DNA of 56,311 nucleotides from Nocardioides immobilis (GCF_003515065.1 NZ_QXGH01000044.1:1-56311); one strand, 5' to 3'. Counted from the stretch's first letter, positions 21,479-33,650 are shown. Translations and numbers: made by a program. The notes: generated from the letters alone by a model not told the origin.

Positions 21479-22990
21479 TTATCGGTCGCTCCCGGCGGGG
21501 GCCGCGCTGCCGGCCCCGCCTTCCGGGGGAGGCAGGGCGGACGTCGCCGCGACCTGTCCGTAGCGAACCGCGCTCGTCTTCGGCGTCCGGAGTTGGGTCT
21601 CGTAGTCCACGCGCACGATCCCGAACCGCTGTCCGTAGCCGTACGCCCACTCGAAGTTGTCGAGGAGCGACCAGGCGAAGTAGCCACGGACGTCCACGCC
21701 CGCGGCCAGCGCCGCGTGCACGGCCCGCAGGTGGGCCTGGATGTAGTCCCACCGGTCGGGGTCGTGGACCGAGCCGTCGGGGCCGACCACGTCGTCGTAC
21801 GCCGCGCCGTTCTCGGTGATGAACATGGGCGGTACGTCGTACTCCTCGTGCAGCCGGACGAGCAGCCGGGTCAGGCCCTCCGGCTGGACCTCCCAGTCCA
21901 GGCCCGTCACCGGAAAGCCGCGACGGGGGAACGTCAGGTCCTCGCCCCCCGGGAACGGCGACCTGATCGGCCGGGTCGGGTGCTCGATCCGGGAGCCCAG
22001 CAGCTTCGCCGCGTCGTGCGGACGGCCCGACGCGCCGTCGCCGTGGTAGTAGTTCACGCCCAGGACGTCGAGCGGCGTGCCGATGAGCGCGAGGTCCCCG
22101 TCCAGCACGTGGTCCTCCCAGCTCTTGCCCTGCCAGGTCATCCCGGCGGTGATCGTGTGCAGCTCGTCGGCGTACTGCCCGCGGAGAAGGGGGTCCAGGA
22201 ACATCCGGTTCCACAGGTGCTCGACGCGGTGAGCCGCGTCGACATCCGCCGGCTCCGACGGGTCGAACGGCTCGGCGACGGTGAGGTTGAGGGTGATGCC
22301 GAGGTCGGCCCCGGTGTCACGCCGGCGGAGCTCGTCGACGACGAGTCCGTGGCCGAGCATCAGGTGGTGCGCGGCGACGATGCCGGCGACGCCCTCCTGG
22401 CGGCCGGGTGCGTGCTGGCCGCCGGTGTAGCCGAGGAACGCCGAGCACCACGGCTCGTTCATCGTGGTCCAGTACGGCACCCGGTCGCCGAGCGCGTCGT
22501 AGAGCGTGAGCGCGTAGTCGGCGAACCTGTAGGCGGTGTCGCGGTTGGTCCAGCCGCCGGCGTCCTCGAGGGCCTGGGGCAGGTCCCAGTGGTAGAGCGT
22601 GGCCCAGGGGGTGATGCCGGCCTCGAGCAGCCGATCGACCAGCCGCGCGTAGAAGTCGATCCCTGGCTGGTTCGGCGCGCCGCCGTCCGGGCGCACTCTC
22701 GGCCACGCCGTGGAGAACCGGTAGGCGCCGAGGTTCAGCGACGCCATCAGGTCGACGTCTCCGGGCATCCGGCGGTAGTGGTCGCACGCCACGTCGGCGA
22801 CGTCACCGCCGACGACGGCGCCGGGCACCCGCGCGAACGTGTCCCAGATCGAAGGGGTGCGGCCGTCGTCGGCGACGGCGCCCTCGATCTGGTACGACGC
22901 CGTGGCGGCTCCCCAGAGGAAGCCGGGCGGGAACCGCAGCTCGTCGCGTTGGACGGCGGCGGTCGTCGTACTGGCGTCTGTCGTCGTCAT
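21479..22990 (-). CDS. GH1 beta-glucosidase
   Basis: This 503-residue family 1 glycoside hydrolase has FLWGAATASYQIEG at 24-37, the acid/base Glu179 in TMNEP and the nucleophile Glu393 in FITENGA, all at normal spacing. It lacks a signal peptide, so it acts in the cytoplasm on imported beta-linked oligosaccharides such as cellobiose. ATG 22990 overlaps the upstream permease stop as ATGA. It completes the uptake-hydrolysis module. The exact aglycone preference is not visible. Confidence 0.93.
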   Translation of the reverse strand: MTTTDASTTTAAVQRDELRFPPGFLWGAATASYQIEGAVADDGRTPSIWDTFARVPGAVVGGDVADVACDHYRRMPGDVDLMASLNLGAYRFSTAWPRVRPDGGAPNQPGIDFYARLVDRLLEAGITPWATLYHWDLPQALEDAGGWTNRDTAYRFADYALTLYDALGDRVPYWTTMNEPWCSAFLGYTGGQHAPGRQEGVAGIVAAHHLMLGHGLVVDELRRRDTGADLGITLNLTVAEPFDPSEPADVDAAHRVEHLWNRMFLDPLLRGQYADELHTITAGMTWQGKSWEDHVLDGDLALIGTPLDVLGVNYYHGDGASGRPHDAAKLLGSRIEHPTRPIRSPFPGGEDLTFPRRGFPVTGLDWEVQPEGLTRLLVRLHEEYDVPPMFITENGAAYDDVVGPDGSVHDPDRWDYIQAHLRAVHAALAAGVDVRGYFAWSLLDNFEWAYGYGQRFGIVRVDYETQLRTPKTSAVRYGQVAATSALPPPEGGAGSAAPAGSDR

Positions 22991-23811
22991 CCCTTGACCG
23001 CTCCTTGCATGATGCCGGCAACCAGTTGGCGACCGGACAGGGCGAACAGGATCAGGAGGGGGATGGTGGCCATCCCCGCGCCGGCCAGGACCAGGGCGTA
23101 GTCGGTGGTCTGCCCCTGCCCCGTCAGTGCCAGCCGGTCGAGGGCGATCTGCAGGGTCTCGGTCTTCTGGAGGGCGACCAGCGGCCACATGTAGTCGGTC
23201 CAGACGGTCATGAACGTGAAGAGGAACAGGATCGCCATCGCCGGCCGGGCGGCGGGTACGGCGACCGTCCAGAACGTCCGGATCATCGTGCAGCCATCCA
23301 TCCGCGCAGCCTCGATCAGCTCGTCGGGAACCGCGTCCACGAGGTACTGCCGCATGAAGAAGACACCGAACGCGGTGACCAGCGTCGGCAGGGCGACCGC
23401 GACCAGGGTGTCGAGCAGGCCGTAGTCACGCATCAGGATGAACAGCGGGACGATCGCGAGCTGGGTCGGGACGGCCATCGTCATCACGACGAAGCCCATC
23501 AGCGCGTTGCTGCCGCGGAACCGGAGCTTGGCGAAGGCGTAGCCGGCCAGTGTGGAGACGAACATGACCGACGCGGCGCAGGCGCTGGAGACGATGAGGC
23601 TGTTGAGCATCGCCGACCAGAAGTCGGTGGTGTCGAGCACCCGGCGGGCGTTGTCGAGGAAGTTGCCGCCCGGCACCAGCGGCGGCGGGATCTGGTTGGC
23701 GTCCTCCTTCGTGTGCGAGCCGATGACGAACGACCAGTAGAGCGGGACGGCAGAGCCGATCACGAACGCTGCGAGCAGGCCGTAGACGACGAACCCGGGT
23801 CGGCGCGTCAT
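22987..23811 (-). CDS. Carbohydrate ABC transporter permease (MalG type)
   Basis: The 274-residue permease has six predicted transmembrane segments. The EAA loop EAARMDGCTMIRTFWTVAVP near 167-186 contacts the ATPase. This places it in the CUT1 family second-permease (MalG-like) group. It pairs with the MalF-like permease encoded 64 bp upstream and with the binding protein. The ATPase is supplied by the divergent gene at 26446. Confidence 0.93.
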   Translation of the reverse strand: MTRRPGFVVYGLLAAFVIGSAVPLYWSFVIGSHTKEDANQIPPPLVPGGNFLDNARRVLDTTDFWSAMLNSLIVSSACAASVMFVSTLAGYAFAKLRFRGSNALMGFVVMTMAVPTQLAIVPLFILMRDYGLLDTLVAVALPTLVTAFGVFFMRQYLVDAVPDELIEAARMDGCTMIRTFWTVAVPAARPAMAILFLFTFMTVWTDYMWPLVALQKTETLQIALDRLALTGQGQTTDYALVLAGAGMATIPLLILFALSGRQLVAGIMQGAVKG

Positions 23812-23875
23812 TTCGGGGTCCCCGCGGTGTTGTTCGGAGGAGCGCAGCGGGGGAGAAGAACACCGTGGGGTGATT

Positions 23876-24859
23876 TCATGCCTGCCTCCGGGTGACGAGG
23901 CGGGTGATCCCGAAGTTGAGCAGGGCGATGCCGACGATGATCAGGAACAGCACCCACGCGGCGGCCGAGGCCCGGCCGTAGAACTGGTCCTCGATCCCCT
24001 TCACGTAGATGTAGAGCGTGGAGGTCATGTACTGGTGGTCCGGTCCGCCCTCGCGCTGCGGGGTGTCGTCGAAGAGCCGGGGCTCGGTGAAGATCTGGAG
24101 GCCGCCGATCGTGCTCGTGACGATCACGAAGATCATCGTCGGCCGGATCATCGGCAGGGTGACGGAGAAGACCTGGCGGATCCGGCCGGCCCCGTCGAGG
24201 GCCGCGGACTCGTAGAGGTCCCGTGGCACGGCCTGCATCGCCGCGAGGAAGATGAGCGCGTTGTAGCCGGTCCAGCGCCAGTTGACCATGCCGGCGATCG
24301 CGAAGTGGCTCCACCAGCGGTCGACGTGCCAGCGGATCGGCTCGAGGCCGATGCCGTCGAGGATCGCGTTGACGACGCCGTACTTGTCGGCGAAGAGGCT
24401 GCCGAAGATCAGCACCGCTGCCGTGGGCGCGACGACGAACGGCAGCAGGACGCTCATCCGCCAGAAGGTCCGGCCGCGGAGGTGGGTGTCGAGCAGCGCC
24501 GCCACCGCGACCGCGACGATCACCTGCGGCACCGAGGACATCAGGAAGATGCTGAACGTGTTGACAAGCGACTTGAGGAAGACCGGGTCGGTCAGGACGA
24601 ACCGGTAGTTCTCCAGGCCGATGTACTCGCCGCGCTGGTAGTAGAGGCGGTCCCAGTCGTGGAGGGAGAGGTAGCCGGTGTAGATCAGCGGGAACAGGCC
24701 GACCAGGCCGAACAGGATGAAGAAGGGCGAGATGTAGAGGTACGGCGACAGTTGCAGGTCCCAGCGGGAGAGCCGCCGCCGCCGTACGAGCCGGGCGTGA
24801 TTGCCCGCCGGGGTCGCGTCGGCCGCGGCCTCGGCGGGCGAATCGAGGCGGGTGCTCAC
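23876..24859 (-). CDS. Carbohydrate ABC transporter permease (MalF type)
   Basis: The 327-residue permease has a basic cytoplasmic N-terminus, about six transmembrane helices and the EAA loop ESAALDGAGRIRQVFSVTLPMIRP near 216-239. GTG 24859 overlaps the binding-protein stop as GTGA, so I prefer it to an earlier frame opening. CUT1 permeases import mono- and oligosaccharides. A 64-bp gap with weak features separates it from the second permease. Confidence 0.92.
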   Translation of the reverse strand: MSTRLDSPAEAAADATPAGNHARLVRRRRLSRWDLQLSPYLYISPFFILFGLVGLFPLIYTGYLSLHDWDRLYYQRGEYIGLENYRFVLTDPVFLKSLVNTFSIFLMSSVPQVIVAVAVAALLDTHLRGRTFWRMSVLLPFVVAPTAAVLIFGSLFADKYGVVNAILDGIGLEPIRWHVDRWWSHFAIAGMVNWRWTGYNALIFLAAMQAVPRDLYESAALDGAGRIRQVFSVTLPMIRPTMIFVIVTSTIGGLQIFTEPRLFDDTPQREGGPDHQYMTSTLYIYVKGIEDQFYGRASAAAWVLFLIIVGIALLNFGITRLVTRRQA

Positions 24860-26175
24860 TGCAGGCTTTCGACCTCGGTCACGAACGTCTCCCACGACTC
24901 CTCCGGATCCCCACCCTGGTCGACCCGGGTGATCGCCTCCTGGAACTTGCCCAGGATGTCGGAGTAGAGCGGGCCGTGGTACGGCTGGACCGTGATGGCG
25001 CTCGCGCGGTTCGAGAAGATCTCGCCCACCGGAGCGGCGTTGAAGTACGGGTCGGTGGAGCTGAGCAGGGCGGGGTCCTCGAGCGCCGCGACCTGCGACG
25101 GGAAGTTGCCGTACTGCTCGAAGATCTGGATCTGCTGCTCAGGCGCGGTGATCCAGGCCGCGAACTCCTTGGCCTGCTCCTGGTGTGCGGAGGACTTCGG
25201 GACGGACAGGTAGGAACCGCCCCAGTTGCCGGCACCGCCGGGGAAGACGTCGGCGACGTCCCAGACGACGCCGTTCGGGGCGGGGTCGCCGGTGTTGTCG
25301 CGGATGTTGCTGCGCATCCAGCCCGGGCACGGGATGGTCGCGAAGCCGTCGTTCTGGAAGCCGGCGGTCCAGTCGTCGCTCCACTGCGAGACGCCGGTCG
25401 ACAGCGAGCCGGAGTAGCCGGTGACGGTGTCGTAGACCGCACGGAGGTCGTCGTTCTCGACGTCGACGCTGTTGTCGGCCTGCTCGAACGGGTACTCGAC
25501 CTGGTTGAGCATCGCCTGTGCGACCGACCCCGAGGCGTCGTACCACTTGGCGTCGCTCTCGGCGACGAACTCCTCGCCGAGGGCGTAGTAGTCGTCCCAG
25601 GTGGTCATCAGGGCGGCGACCTCGGCCCGGTCGGTCGGGAGGCCCGCGTCCTCGAACAGGTCGGCGCGGTAGCAGATGGCCTCCGGGCCCGCGTCGGTCG
25701 CGTAGCCGAGCAGCGCGCCGTCGGACGTCGTCGCCGCTGCGGACTTGAACTCGAGCCAGCGGCCGTCGACCTCGTCGCTGGAGAGGTCGACCCACCGCTC
25801 AGGAGCAGCGACGAGAGCCGGCATGAAGTCGCCCTCGATCGCCACCACGTCGGGAAGTCCCTCGTTGGCCTGGAGCAGCGTGTTGAGCTCGTTCTTCCAG
25901 TCGTCCCACAGGGAGACCTTGGTCTGCTCGACCTGGAGCTCGGGATGCTCCTCGTTCCACTGGGCGATGAGCTCGTCGTAGCCGAACTCGCCGAAGGTGG
26001 TGATGGTGAGCGACTCGCCCTCGCCCAGCTCCTCCTGGTCGGCGGACTTGGTGGGGTCGCTGTCGTCGCCGCAGGCGGCGGTCAGCCCGAGGACGAGGGC
26101 GGCAACGGCACCAAGTGCGAGGCGCCCCCGGTGACTGGGTGGCCGGCGACCCGGCCCGGTGGTGGTGATGCGCAC
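24856..26175 (-). CDS. Sugar ABC transporter substrate-binding lipoprotein
   Basis: The 439-residue protein starts with a basic n-region, a hydrophobic core and the lipobox LTAAC (cysteine 35), so it is anchored outside the membrane. The mature part is a family 1 extracellular solute-binding protein (SLTITTFGEFGYDELIAQWNEEHPELQVE...). It is the first gene of the leftward operon binding protein - MalF - MalG - GH1 - LacI. AGGAG lies 7 nt before the GTG start. Transcription probably starts near a TTGACA at 26291-26296 and would be blocked by repressor at 26236-26251. Confidence 0.93.
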   Translation of the reverse strand: MRITTTGPGRRPPSHRGRLALGAVAALVLGLTAACGDDSDPTKSADQEELGEGESLTITTFGEFGYDELIAQWNEEHPELQVEQTKVSLWDDWKNELNTLLQANEGLPDVVAIEGDFMPALVAAPERWVDLSSDEVDGRWLEFKSAAATTSDGALLGYATDAGPEAICYRADLFEDAGLPTDRAEVAALMTTWDDYYALGEEFVAESDAKWYDASGSVAQAMLNQVEYPFEQADNSVDVENDDLRAVYDTVTGYSGSLSTGVSQWSDDWTAGFQNDGFATIPCPGWMRSNIRDNTGDPAPNGVVWDVADVFPGGAGNWGGSYLSVPKSSAHQEQAKEFAAWITAPEQQIQIFEQYGNFPSQVAALEDPALLSSTDPYFNAAPVGEIFSNRASAITVQPYHGPLYSDILGKFQEAITRVDQGGDPEESWETFVTEVESLQ

Positions 26176-26235
26176 GATGACTCCTGCCGTAGTGCTTCAG
26201 GGAACGTCGAGATGGGGGCAAGGCGGGTGGAAGGG

Positions 26236-26251
26236 TGTGAGAGCGCTTCCA
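26236..26251. promoter_or_regulatory. LacI-family operator 1 (TGTGAGAGCGCTTCCA)
   Basis: The 16-bp site is centred on AGCGCT, typical of LacI/CcpA-type operators. It lies between the probable -10 of the binding-protein operon and its start, and is identical to operator 2. Confidence 0.8.
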
Positions 26252-26346
26252 TATGTCTTGGTCGGTTACCATGACATGGGTCACACCGTCTGTCAACGGC
26301 GCGGCTCAAGCGGGGCGTTCTGGGCGGTCCGTGATCGCGGTCAAAG

Positions 26347-26362
26347 TGTGAGAGCGCTTCCA
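26347..26362. promoter_or_regulatory. LacI-family operator 2 (TGTGAGAGCGCTTCCA)
   Basis: An exact copy of operator 1 lies 111 bp away in the same orientation. It abuts the probable ATPase promoter (TAGACG near 26364 and TACTGT near 26388). Two sites about 10.6 helical turns apart could allow looping. Confidence 0.8.
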
Positions 26363-26445
26363 CTAGACGGGTCGATGGTGCTCGTCGTACTGTGCTTGCT
26401 CAGCAGTCCGCGGGGTGGCCGTGAGCCGCCCGGAGAGGAACCCCC

Positions 26446-27561
<1,116 letters not shown>

Positions 27562-27572
27562 GGGGCGTCGCC

Positions 27573-29477
<1,905 letters not shown>

Positions 29478-29491
29478 GAGGGGTCAGCCTA
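29478..29491 (-). promoter_or_regulatory. -10 box (TAGGCT) before typA
   Basis: On the minus strand TAGGCT (29491-29486) is followed after 8 nt by GTG 29477. Confidence 0.45.
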
Positions 29492-29545
29492 TCGGCGGGC
29501 GGTCTTTCCGGCCGCATCCGCGACCCCGCCGGCGGCCGTGGGCGT

Positions 29546-29557
29546 TAGGCTGCGCGG
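29546..29557 (+). promoter_or_regulatory. -10 box (TAGGCT) before the racemase gene
   Basis: TAGGCT at 29546-29551 precedes ATG 29558 by 6 nt. The divergent typA promoter 55 bp away uses the same hexamer. Confidence 0.5.
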
Positions 29558-30247
29558 ATGGAGACGATCGGACTCGTCGGTGGCATGAGCTGGGAGAGCA
29601 GCGCGGCTTACTACGACCTGCTGAATCGTGGTGTCGAGGCGAGGCTGGGCGGCTTCCACTCGGCGAAGACGCTCATGGCATCGGTCGACTTCGCCGAGGT
29701 GACGGAGCTGCAGGAGGCCGAGGACTGGGACGGCGTCGCGGCGGTCCTGCGCGATGCGGCGCTCGCTGTCGAGCGAGCGGGTGCCGACTTCCTGCTGCTC
29801 TGCACGACCACGTTCCACCGGGTCGCCGAGCAGGTGCAGGACGCGGTGTCGATCCCGCTGGTCCACCTGGGCGACGTGGTCGCCGAGGCGTGCCGCGTGG
29901 AGGGCGTCGAGGCGGTGGCCCTGCTGGGCACCAGGTTCGCGATGTCCCGGACCTTCTTCACCGACCGCATCGCCAGCCACGGGCTGGAGGTGCTGGTCCC
30001 GGACCCGAGCCACCACGACGAGCTCAACCGGATCATCTACGACGAGCTGGTGCACGGGAAGATCGTCGACGACTCCCGGAAGTACGTCGTCTCCCTCATC
30101 GACGAGCTGTGGGACGCCGGCGCCGGAGGAGTGATCCTCGGGTGCTCCGAGCTCGAGCTGCTGGTGAAGCAGGCCGACTCCGACCTGCCGGTCTTCCCGT
30201 GTACGACGCTGCACGTCGCGGCCGCTCTCGACCGCGCCGTCGCGTGA
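29558..30247 (+). CDS. Aspartate/glutamate racemase family protein
   Basis: The 229-residue protein belongs to the PLP-independent Asp/Glu racemase family, which uses two cysteines as acid-base catalysts. Cys82 lies in LLLCTTTFH, where the usual motif is CNTxH, and Cys196 in VILGCSELELL. The N-terminal IGLVGGMSWESS is typical of the YgeA/aspartate racemase subgroup. It probably makes a D-amino acid, or an unusual substrate given the altered first motif. Transcribed alone. Confidence 0.88.
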   Translation: METIGLVGGMSWESSAAYYDLLNRGVEARLGGFHSAKTLMASVDFAEVTELQEAEDWDGVAAVLRDAALAVERAGADFLLLCTTTFHRVAEQVQDAVSIPLVHLGDVVAEACRVEGVEAVALLGTRFAMSRTFFTDRIASHGLEVLVPDPSHHDELNRIIYDELVHGKIVDDSRKYVVSLIDELWDAGAGGVILGCSELELLVKQADSDLPVFPCTTLHVAAALDRAVA

Positions 30248-30368
30248 CACTTTGTCGCGGAAACCCCGTGGTCTCGGGGATGTGAATACGCGCCCCCGTT
30301 GTCGGATGCGGTAGCACGGCGCGCGATCGCGTCGTGTCCGGCCCGCTGGCGTGGTCAACTCTTGGTAG

Positions 30369-30396
30369 GCGGCGCCGAAAGGGGACCCGGCGCCGC
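30369..30396 (+). other. Leader hairpin GCGGCGCC-N12-GGCGCCGC
   Basis: Perfect 8-base arms lie 17 nt before ATG 30414, just upstream of the AGGGGAGG ribosome binding site. It is a stable RNA hairpin in a leader without other recognisable riboswitch features. Confidence 0.35.
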
Positions 30397-30413
30397 GGCC
30401 AGGGGAGGTAGCG

Positions 30414-30959
30414 ATGCAGCTCGGGCGACGGCATCGACTCGTTCTCGGATTCGGACTGATCCTGGGCGCCATGGTGGTGGCAGCGATCGCGCCGCACGGC
30501 GACCCCGACGTGCAGCGGACCCTCGGGCTGGCGGACGCCGTCATCGATCCGGTCGACGAGACCGGGGCGCGCGGCGAGCCCGGTGGATCCCTGGCCGCGA
30601 CCGTCTCCTGGCCCAGCGATGCGGCGGACCTCGACCGGTCCGACATCTGCGTCGTGCTCATCGACGACTCCGGCGGCGTGTACGGCGAGGGCGGGGCCAG
30701 TCTGGAGCCGATCCCGGGGCAACCGGTCGCTGCTCGCTGGACCGTGGACGGCCTCGCCGATGGTCGCTACACCATCTACGTTGCGCAGTGCCTCACCCCG
30801 GCGCCGGACCGGCAGGTCTGGGTCGAGCCGCAGTTCCTCGGCGGGACCGGCGAGGTCGAGGCGGCCTCCTGGGTCGAGGTCGAGGACGGCACCGCCGTCG
30901 ATGTCGGCACCATCGCGCTGCACCGCGTTGGACTGGAGACCCGGCCGGAAGGGTCGTAG
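30414..30959 (+). CDS. Hypothetical exported or membrane-anchored protein
   Basis: The 181-residue protein has one hydrophobic segment at about 9-26 (LVLGFGLILGAMVVAAIA), either an uncleaved anchor or a signal peptide. The acidic outer part is predicted to be mainly beta-strand (CVVLIDDSGGVYGEG, ARWTVDGLADGRYTIYVAQC), resembling carboxypeptidase-regulatory-like or transthyretin-like folds. There are two cysteines in the outer part. I do not recognise a family. AGGGGAGG at 7-9 nt supports ATG 30414. It lies between the racemase and mshA. Confidence 0.7.
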   Translation: MQLGRRHRLVLGFGLILGAMVVAAIAPHGDPDVQRTLGLADAVIDPVDETGARGEPGGSLAATVSWPSDAADLDRSDICVVLIDDSGGVYGEGGASLEPIPGQPVAARWTVDGLADGRYTIYVAQCLTPAPDRQVWVEPQFLGGTGEVEAASWVEVEDGTAVDVGTIALHRVGLETRPEGS

Positions 30960-31037
30960 CCGCCTGCTCGGGAATGCCCGGGCTCGTCCGTCGGTTGTCT
31001 GCTTCAGGCCAGACCTCGACCTGCCCAGGAGACGTGC

Positions 31038-32300
31038 ATGACGGACATCCGCCGGATGGCGATGATCAGCCTGCACACCTCGCCCCTCGACCAGCCCGGC
31101 ACGGGCGACGCCGGCGGCATGAACGTCTACGTCGTCGAGGTCGCGCGCCGGCTCGCCGCCCGCGGGATCGAGGTCGACATCTTCACCCGGGCGACCAGCA
31201 GCCTTCTCGACCCGGTCGTGCCGCTCGCCGACGGCGTGCAGGTCACCAACGTGCACGCCGGTCCGTTCGAGGGACTGACCAAGGACGAGCTGCCGGGGCA
31301 GCTGTGCGTGTTCGCGCGCGAGGTGCTGCGGGCCGAGGCGGCCCAGCCGCTCGGCCACTACGACGTCGTCCACTCCCACTACTGGCTGTCCGGCCAGGTC
31401 GGCGCGCTCGCCCGCGACCGCTGGGGCGTCCCGCTCGTGCACTCGATGCACACCATGGCGAAGGTCAAGAACGAAGCACTCGCGGAGGGCGACAAGCCCG
31501 AGCCGGCCGCCCGCGTGATCGGGGAGGAGCAGGTCGTCGAGGCAGCCGACGTGCTCCTGGCCAACACCGACCTCGAGGCGAAGCAGCTGATCAACCTGTA
31601 CGACGCCGAGCCCGCGCGGGTCGAGGTCGTCCATCCCGGTGTCGACACGACGGTCTTCCGGCCGCAGGACCAGGCGGCCGCCCGCGCGGCCCGCGGCATC
31701 TCGGCCGATGCCCTGGTGCTCCTGTTCGCCGGCCGCATCCAGCCGCTCAAGGCACCCGACGTGCTGCTCCAGGCGACGGCCGAGCTGCTGCGGCTGCGAC
31801 CCGAGCTCCGTCGCCGGTTGGTCGTTCCGATCGTGGGCGGCCCGTCGGGCAGCGGGCTCGAGCGTCCGACGGCACTGGCCAACCTCGCCGAGGAGCTCGG
31901 CATCGCCGACGTGGTGCGGTTCGTCCCGCCGGTGCCCCAGCACGATCTCGCGGGCTGGTACTCCGCGGCCACGCTCGTCGCCGTACCGTCCTACAACGAG
32001 TCGTTCGGCCTGGTCGCCGTCGAGGCGCAGGCGTCCGGCGCCCCGGTCGTCGCCGCGGCGGTCGGGGGCCTGACCACCGTGGTGCGCCATGGCCGCAGCG
32101 GCCTCCTGGTCGACACCCACGACCCTGTCGACTGGGCCCGCGCGCTCGAGCCCGTCGTCCTCGACCCGGCCTACCGCAACCGGCTCGCCGCCGGTGCTGT
32201 CGAGCAGGCACGGTTGTTCTCCTGGGACGCCACCGCGGCCCAGACCCTCGCGGTCTACGAGCGGGCGGATTCGTTCATGCGGGAGGCCGTGGCAGGCTGA
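31038..32300 (+). CDS. mshA: D-inositol-3-phosphate glycosyltransferase (mycothiol synthesis)
   Basis: MshA joins UDP-GlcNAc to 1L-myo-inositol-1-phosphate, the first committed step to mycothiol, the low-molecular-weight thiol of Actinobacteria. The 420-residue GT4 enzyme has the N-terminal ISLHTSPLDQPGTGDAGGMNVYV (9-31), DVVHSHYWLSG, and the C-terminal donor site ESFGLVAVEAQASG near 323-336. AGGAG lies 8 nt before ATG 31038. The next gene is a YbjN-like protein, as next to mshA (Rv0486) in mycobacteria. Confidence 0.95.
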   Translation: MTDIRRMAMISLHTSPLDQPGTGDAGGMNVYVVEVARRLAARGIEVDIFTRATSSLLDPVVPLADGVQVTNVHAGPFEGLTKDELPGQLCVFAREVLRAEAAQPLGHYDVVHSHYWLSGQVGALARDRWGVPLVHSMHTMAKVKNEALAEGDKPEPAARVIGEEQVVEAADVLLANTDLEAKQLINLYDAEPARVEVVHPGVDTTVFRPQDQAAARAARGISADALVLLFAGRIQPLKAPDVLLQATAELLRLRPELRRRLVVPIVGGPSGSGLERPTALANLAEELGIADVVRFVPPVPQHDLAGWYSAATLVAVPSYNESFGLVAVEAQASGAPVVAAAVGGLTTVVRHGRSGLLVDTHDPVDWARALEPVVLDPAYRNRLAAGAVEQARLFSWDATAAQTLAVYERADSFMREAVAG

Positions 32301-32305
32301 GCGCT

Positions 32306-32839
32306 GTGGACCAGCAGCCCGCCGACGTCGTACGGCAGCATCTCGCCGAGTCCGAGATCGAGTACGACGAGCCCGAGCCGGGGATCTTCACCTTCTCCCT
32401 CCCCGGTGAGCGCAAGCAGCAGACGCCGGTCCGCCTCGACATCGGGCCGCACGCCCTCGGGGTGCACGCGTTCGTGTGTCGCCGCCCGGACGAGGAGTTC
32501 GAGCGGGTCTACCGCTGGCTGCTCGAGCGGAACATGCGGATGTACGCCGTCGCGTTCGGGCTCGACCACCACGGCGACATCTACCTCGATGCCCGGCTGC
32601 CGCTGTCGATGGTCAACCCCGACGAGCTGGACCGGCTGCTCGGGTCGGTGCTGACCTACTCCGACGAGTCCTTCAACAGCATCCTCGAGCTGGGCTTCGA
32701 GACGTCGATCCGCAAGGAGTGGGAGTGGCGCATCTCGCGGGGCGAGTCGACGCGCAACCTCGAGGCGTTCCGCGGCTGGCTCGAGGGCCCCGACAGGTCC
32801 GGCGAGTCCGCCACGGCCGAGGCAGAAGCGGGGCCGTGA
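32306..32839 (+). CDS. YbjN-domain (type III secretion chaperone-like) protein
   Basis: The 177-residue protein has the YbjN fold of about 140 residues with the conserved RPDEEFERVYRWLLERNMRMYAVAFGLDHHGDIYLDARLP (59-98), then a charged tail. Mycobacterial Rv0487 beside mshA belongs to the same family. The biochemical role is unknown; the fold resembles type III secretion chaperones, but that system is not implied. GTG 32306 follows the mshA stop by 5 nt, so they form an operon. Its stop codon lies inside the terminator stem. Confidence 0.85.
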   Translation: MDQQPADVVRQHLAESEIEYDEPEPGIFTFSLPGERKQQTPVRLDIGPHALGVHAFVCRRPDEEFERVYRWLLERNMRMYAVAFGLDHHGDIYLDARLPLSMVNPDELDRLLGSVLTYSDESFNSILELGFETSIRKEWEWRISRGESTRNLEAFRGWLEGPDRSGESATAEAEAGP

Positions 32840-32858
32840 CCAGAGGTCACGACCCCGC
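32828..32858. terminator. Bidirectional hairpin after the YbjN gene
   Basis: A 14-position stem with one C-A mismatch and an AGA loop spans the YbjN stop codon. It lies between two converging transcription units and can serve both strands. No T-tract follows. Confidence 0.65.
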
Positions 32859-32876
32859 CCCTGCTTCAGGGAGCGA

Positions 32877-33650
32877 TCAGCAGTTGCCGGCCGCCAACGC
32901 GCAGGCGCTGTTGTAGACGGTGGTCCACCTCGAGTCGAGCTGGGACGCACCCTGGACCAGTAGTGTGGATCCACCGCCGATGTAGCCGTAGGACGTCACG
33001 GCGACGACCCCGGTTGCGGAGGTTCCACGAGCCTTGGGGCGCAGCACCGGTGCCGAAGTTCTCGAGCCAGGGGCCGCCGCTCGAGCCACCGGTCATGTCG
33101 GAGCCGTACTCGTAGGCGTTGGCGGACGCGTCGAAGCCCGGGGGCAGCCGATGGTCGCTGGAGTCAACGCGCTGCATGATGTCGCAGGTGTCGAAGTTGC
33201 ACGGGTAGCCGAGGATCGTCACGTGGTTGTCGAACACAGGTGGTTAAGGCTGAAGCCGTACTGTCCGGCCACAGTGGCGAGCTTCGTCGGGGTGCCGCTG
33301 ATGGTCCGGTCGCGGAAGACCATGGCTGCGAAGTCCGTGGCGTTGGGCAGTGCGCCGTCGGTCGTGTCCCAGCTGGTCGGGACGTGGATCGAGCGCCAGG
33401 TCCAGGTGCCGAACGGCCGCTGCTTGGCAAGCGTCGTCTGGGCGCCGTCGTAGCCCGGGATGAAGGTGAAGTTGGTGTGGGGCGCGTCGCCGCTGTGGAC
33501 GCAGTGGGCCGCGGTGATGACCACGCGCCAGTCGACGACACTGGTGGAGCACTGGAAGTCGCCCACGCCGGGCTCGGTGCCGAAGAGCTTGCCCGTCGTC
33601 CGGTACGGCACCGCAGTGTTGGCGCTCCGGGGCGTGATCCGGGAGCGCGT
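32877..33650 (-). pseudogene. Trypsin-like serine protease (S1), degraded
   Basis: Three consecutive minus-strand frames together give one S1 protease. The first (from 33611 or earlier) has the histidine motif VVITAAHCVHSGDAP and the aspartate region NATDFAAMVFRD, and ends at 33219. Homology then shifts near 33240 to a frame with VTILGYPCNFDTCDIM and the serine motif GGSSGGPWLENFG. It shifts again near 33012 to VVAVTSYGYIGGGST, ending at 32877. At the 5' side, an in-frame TGA sits just upstream of 33660 and no signal peptide is encoded. At least two frameshifts plus the lost N-terminus make this a pseudogene of a secreted protease, although sequencing error could explain part. Confidence 0.8.

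Noticed and set aside
30248..30413. Riboswitch in the leader of the hypothetical exported protein
   Set aside because: One strong hairpin is present but I could not match any conserved riboswitch core.
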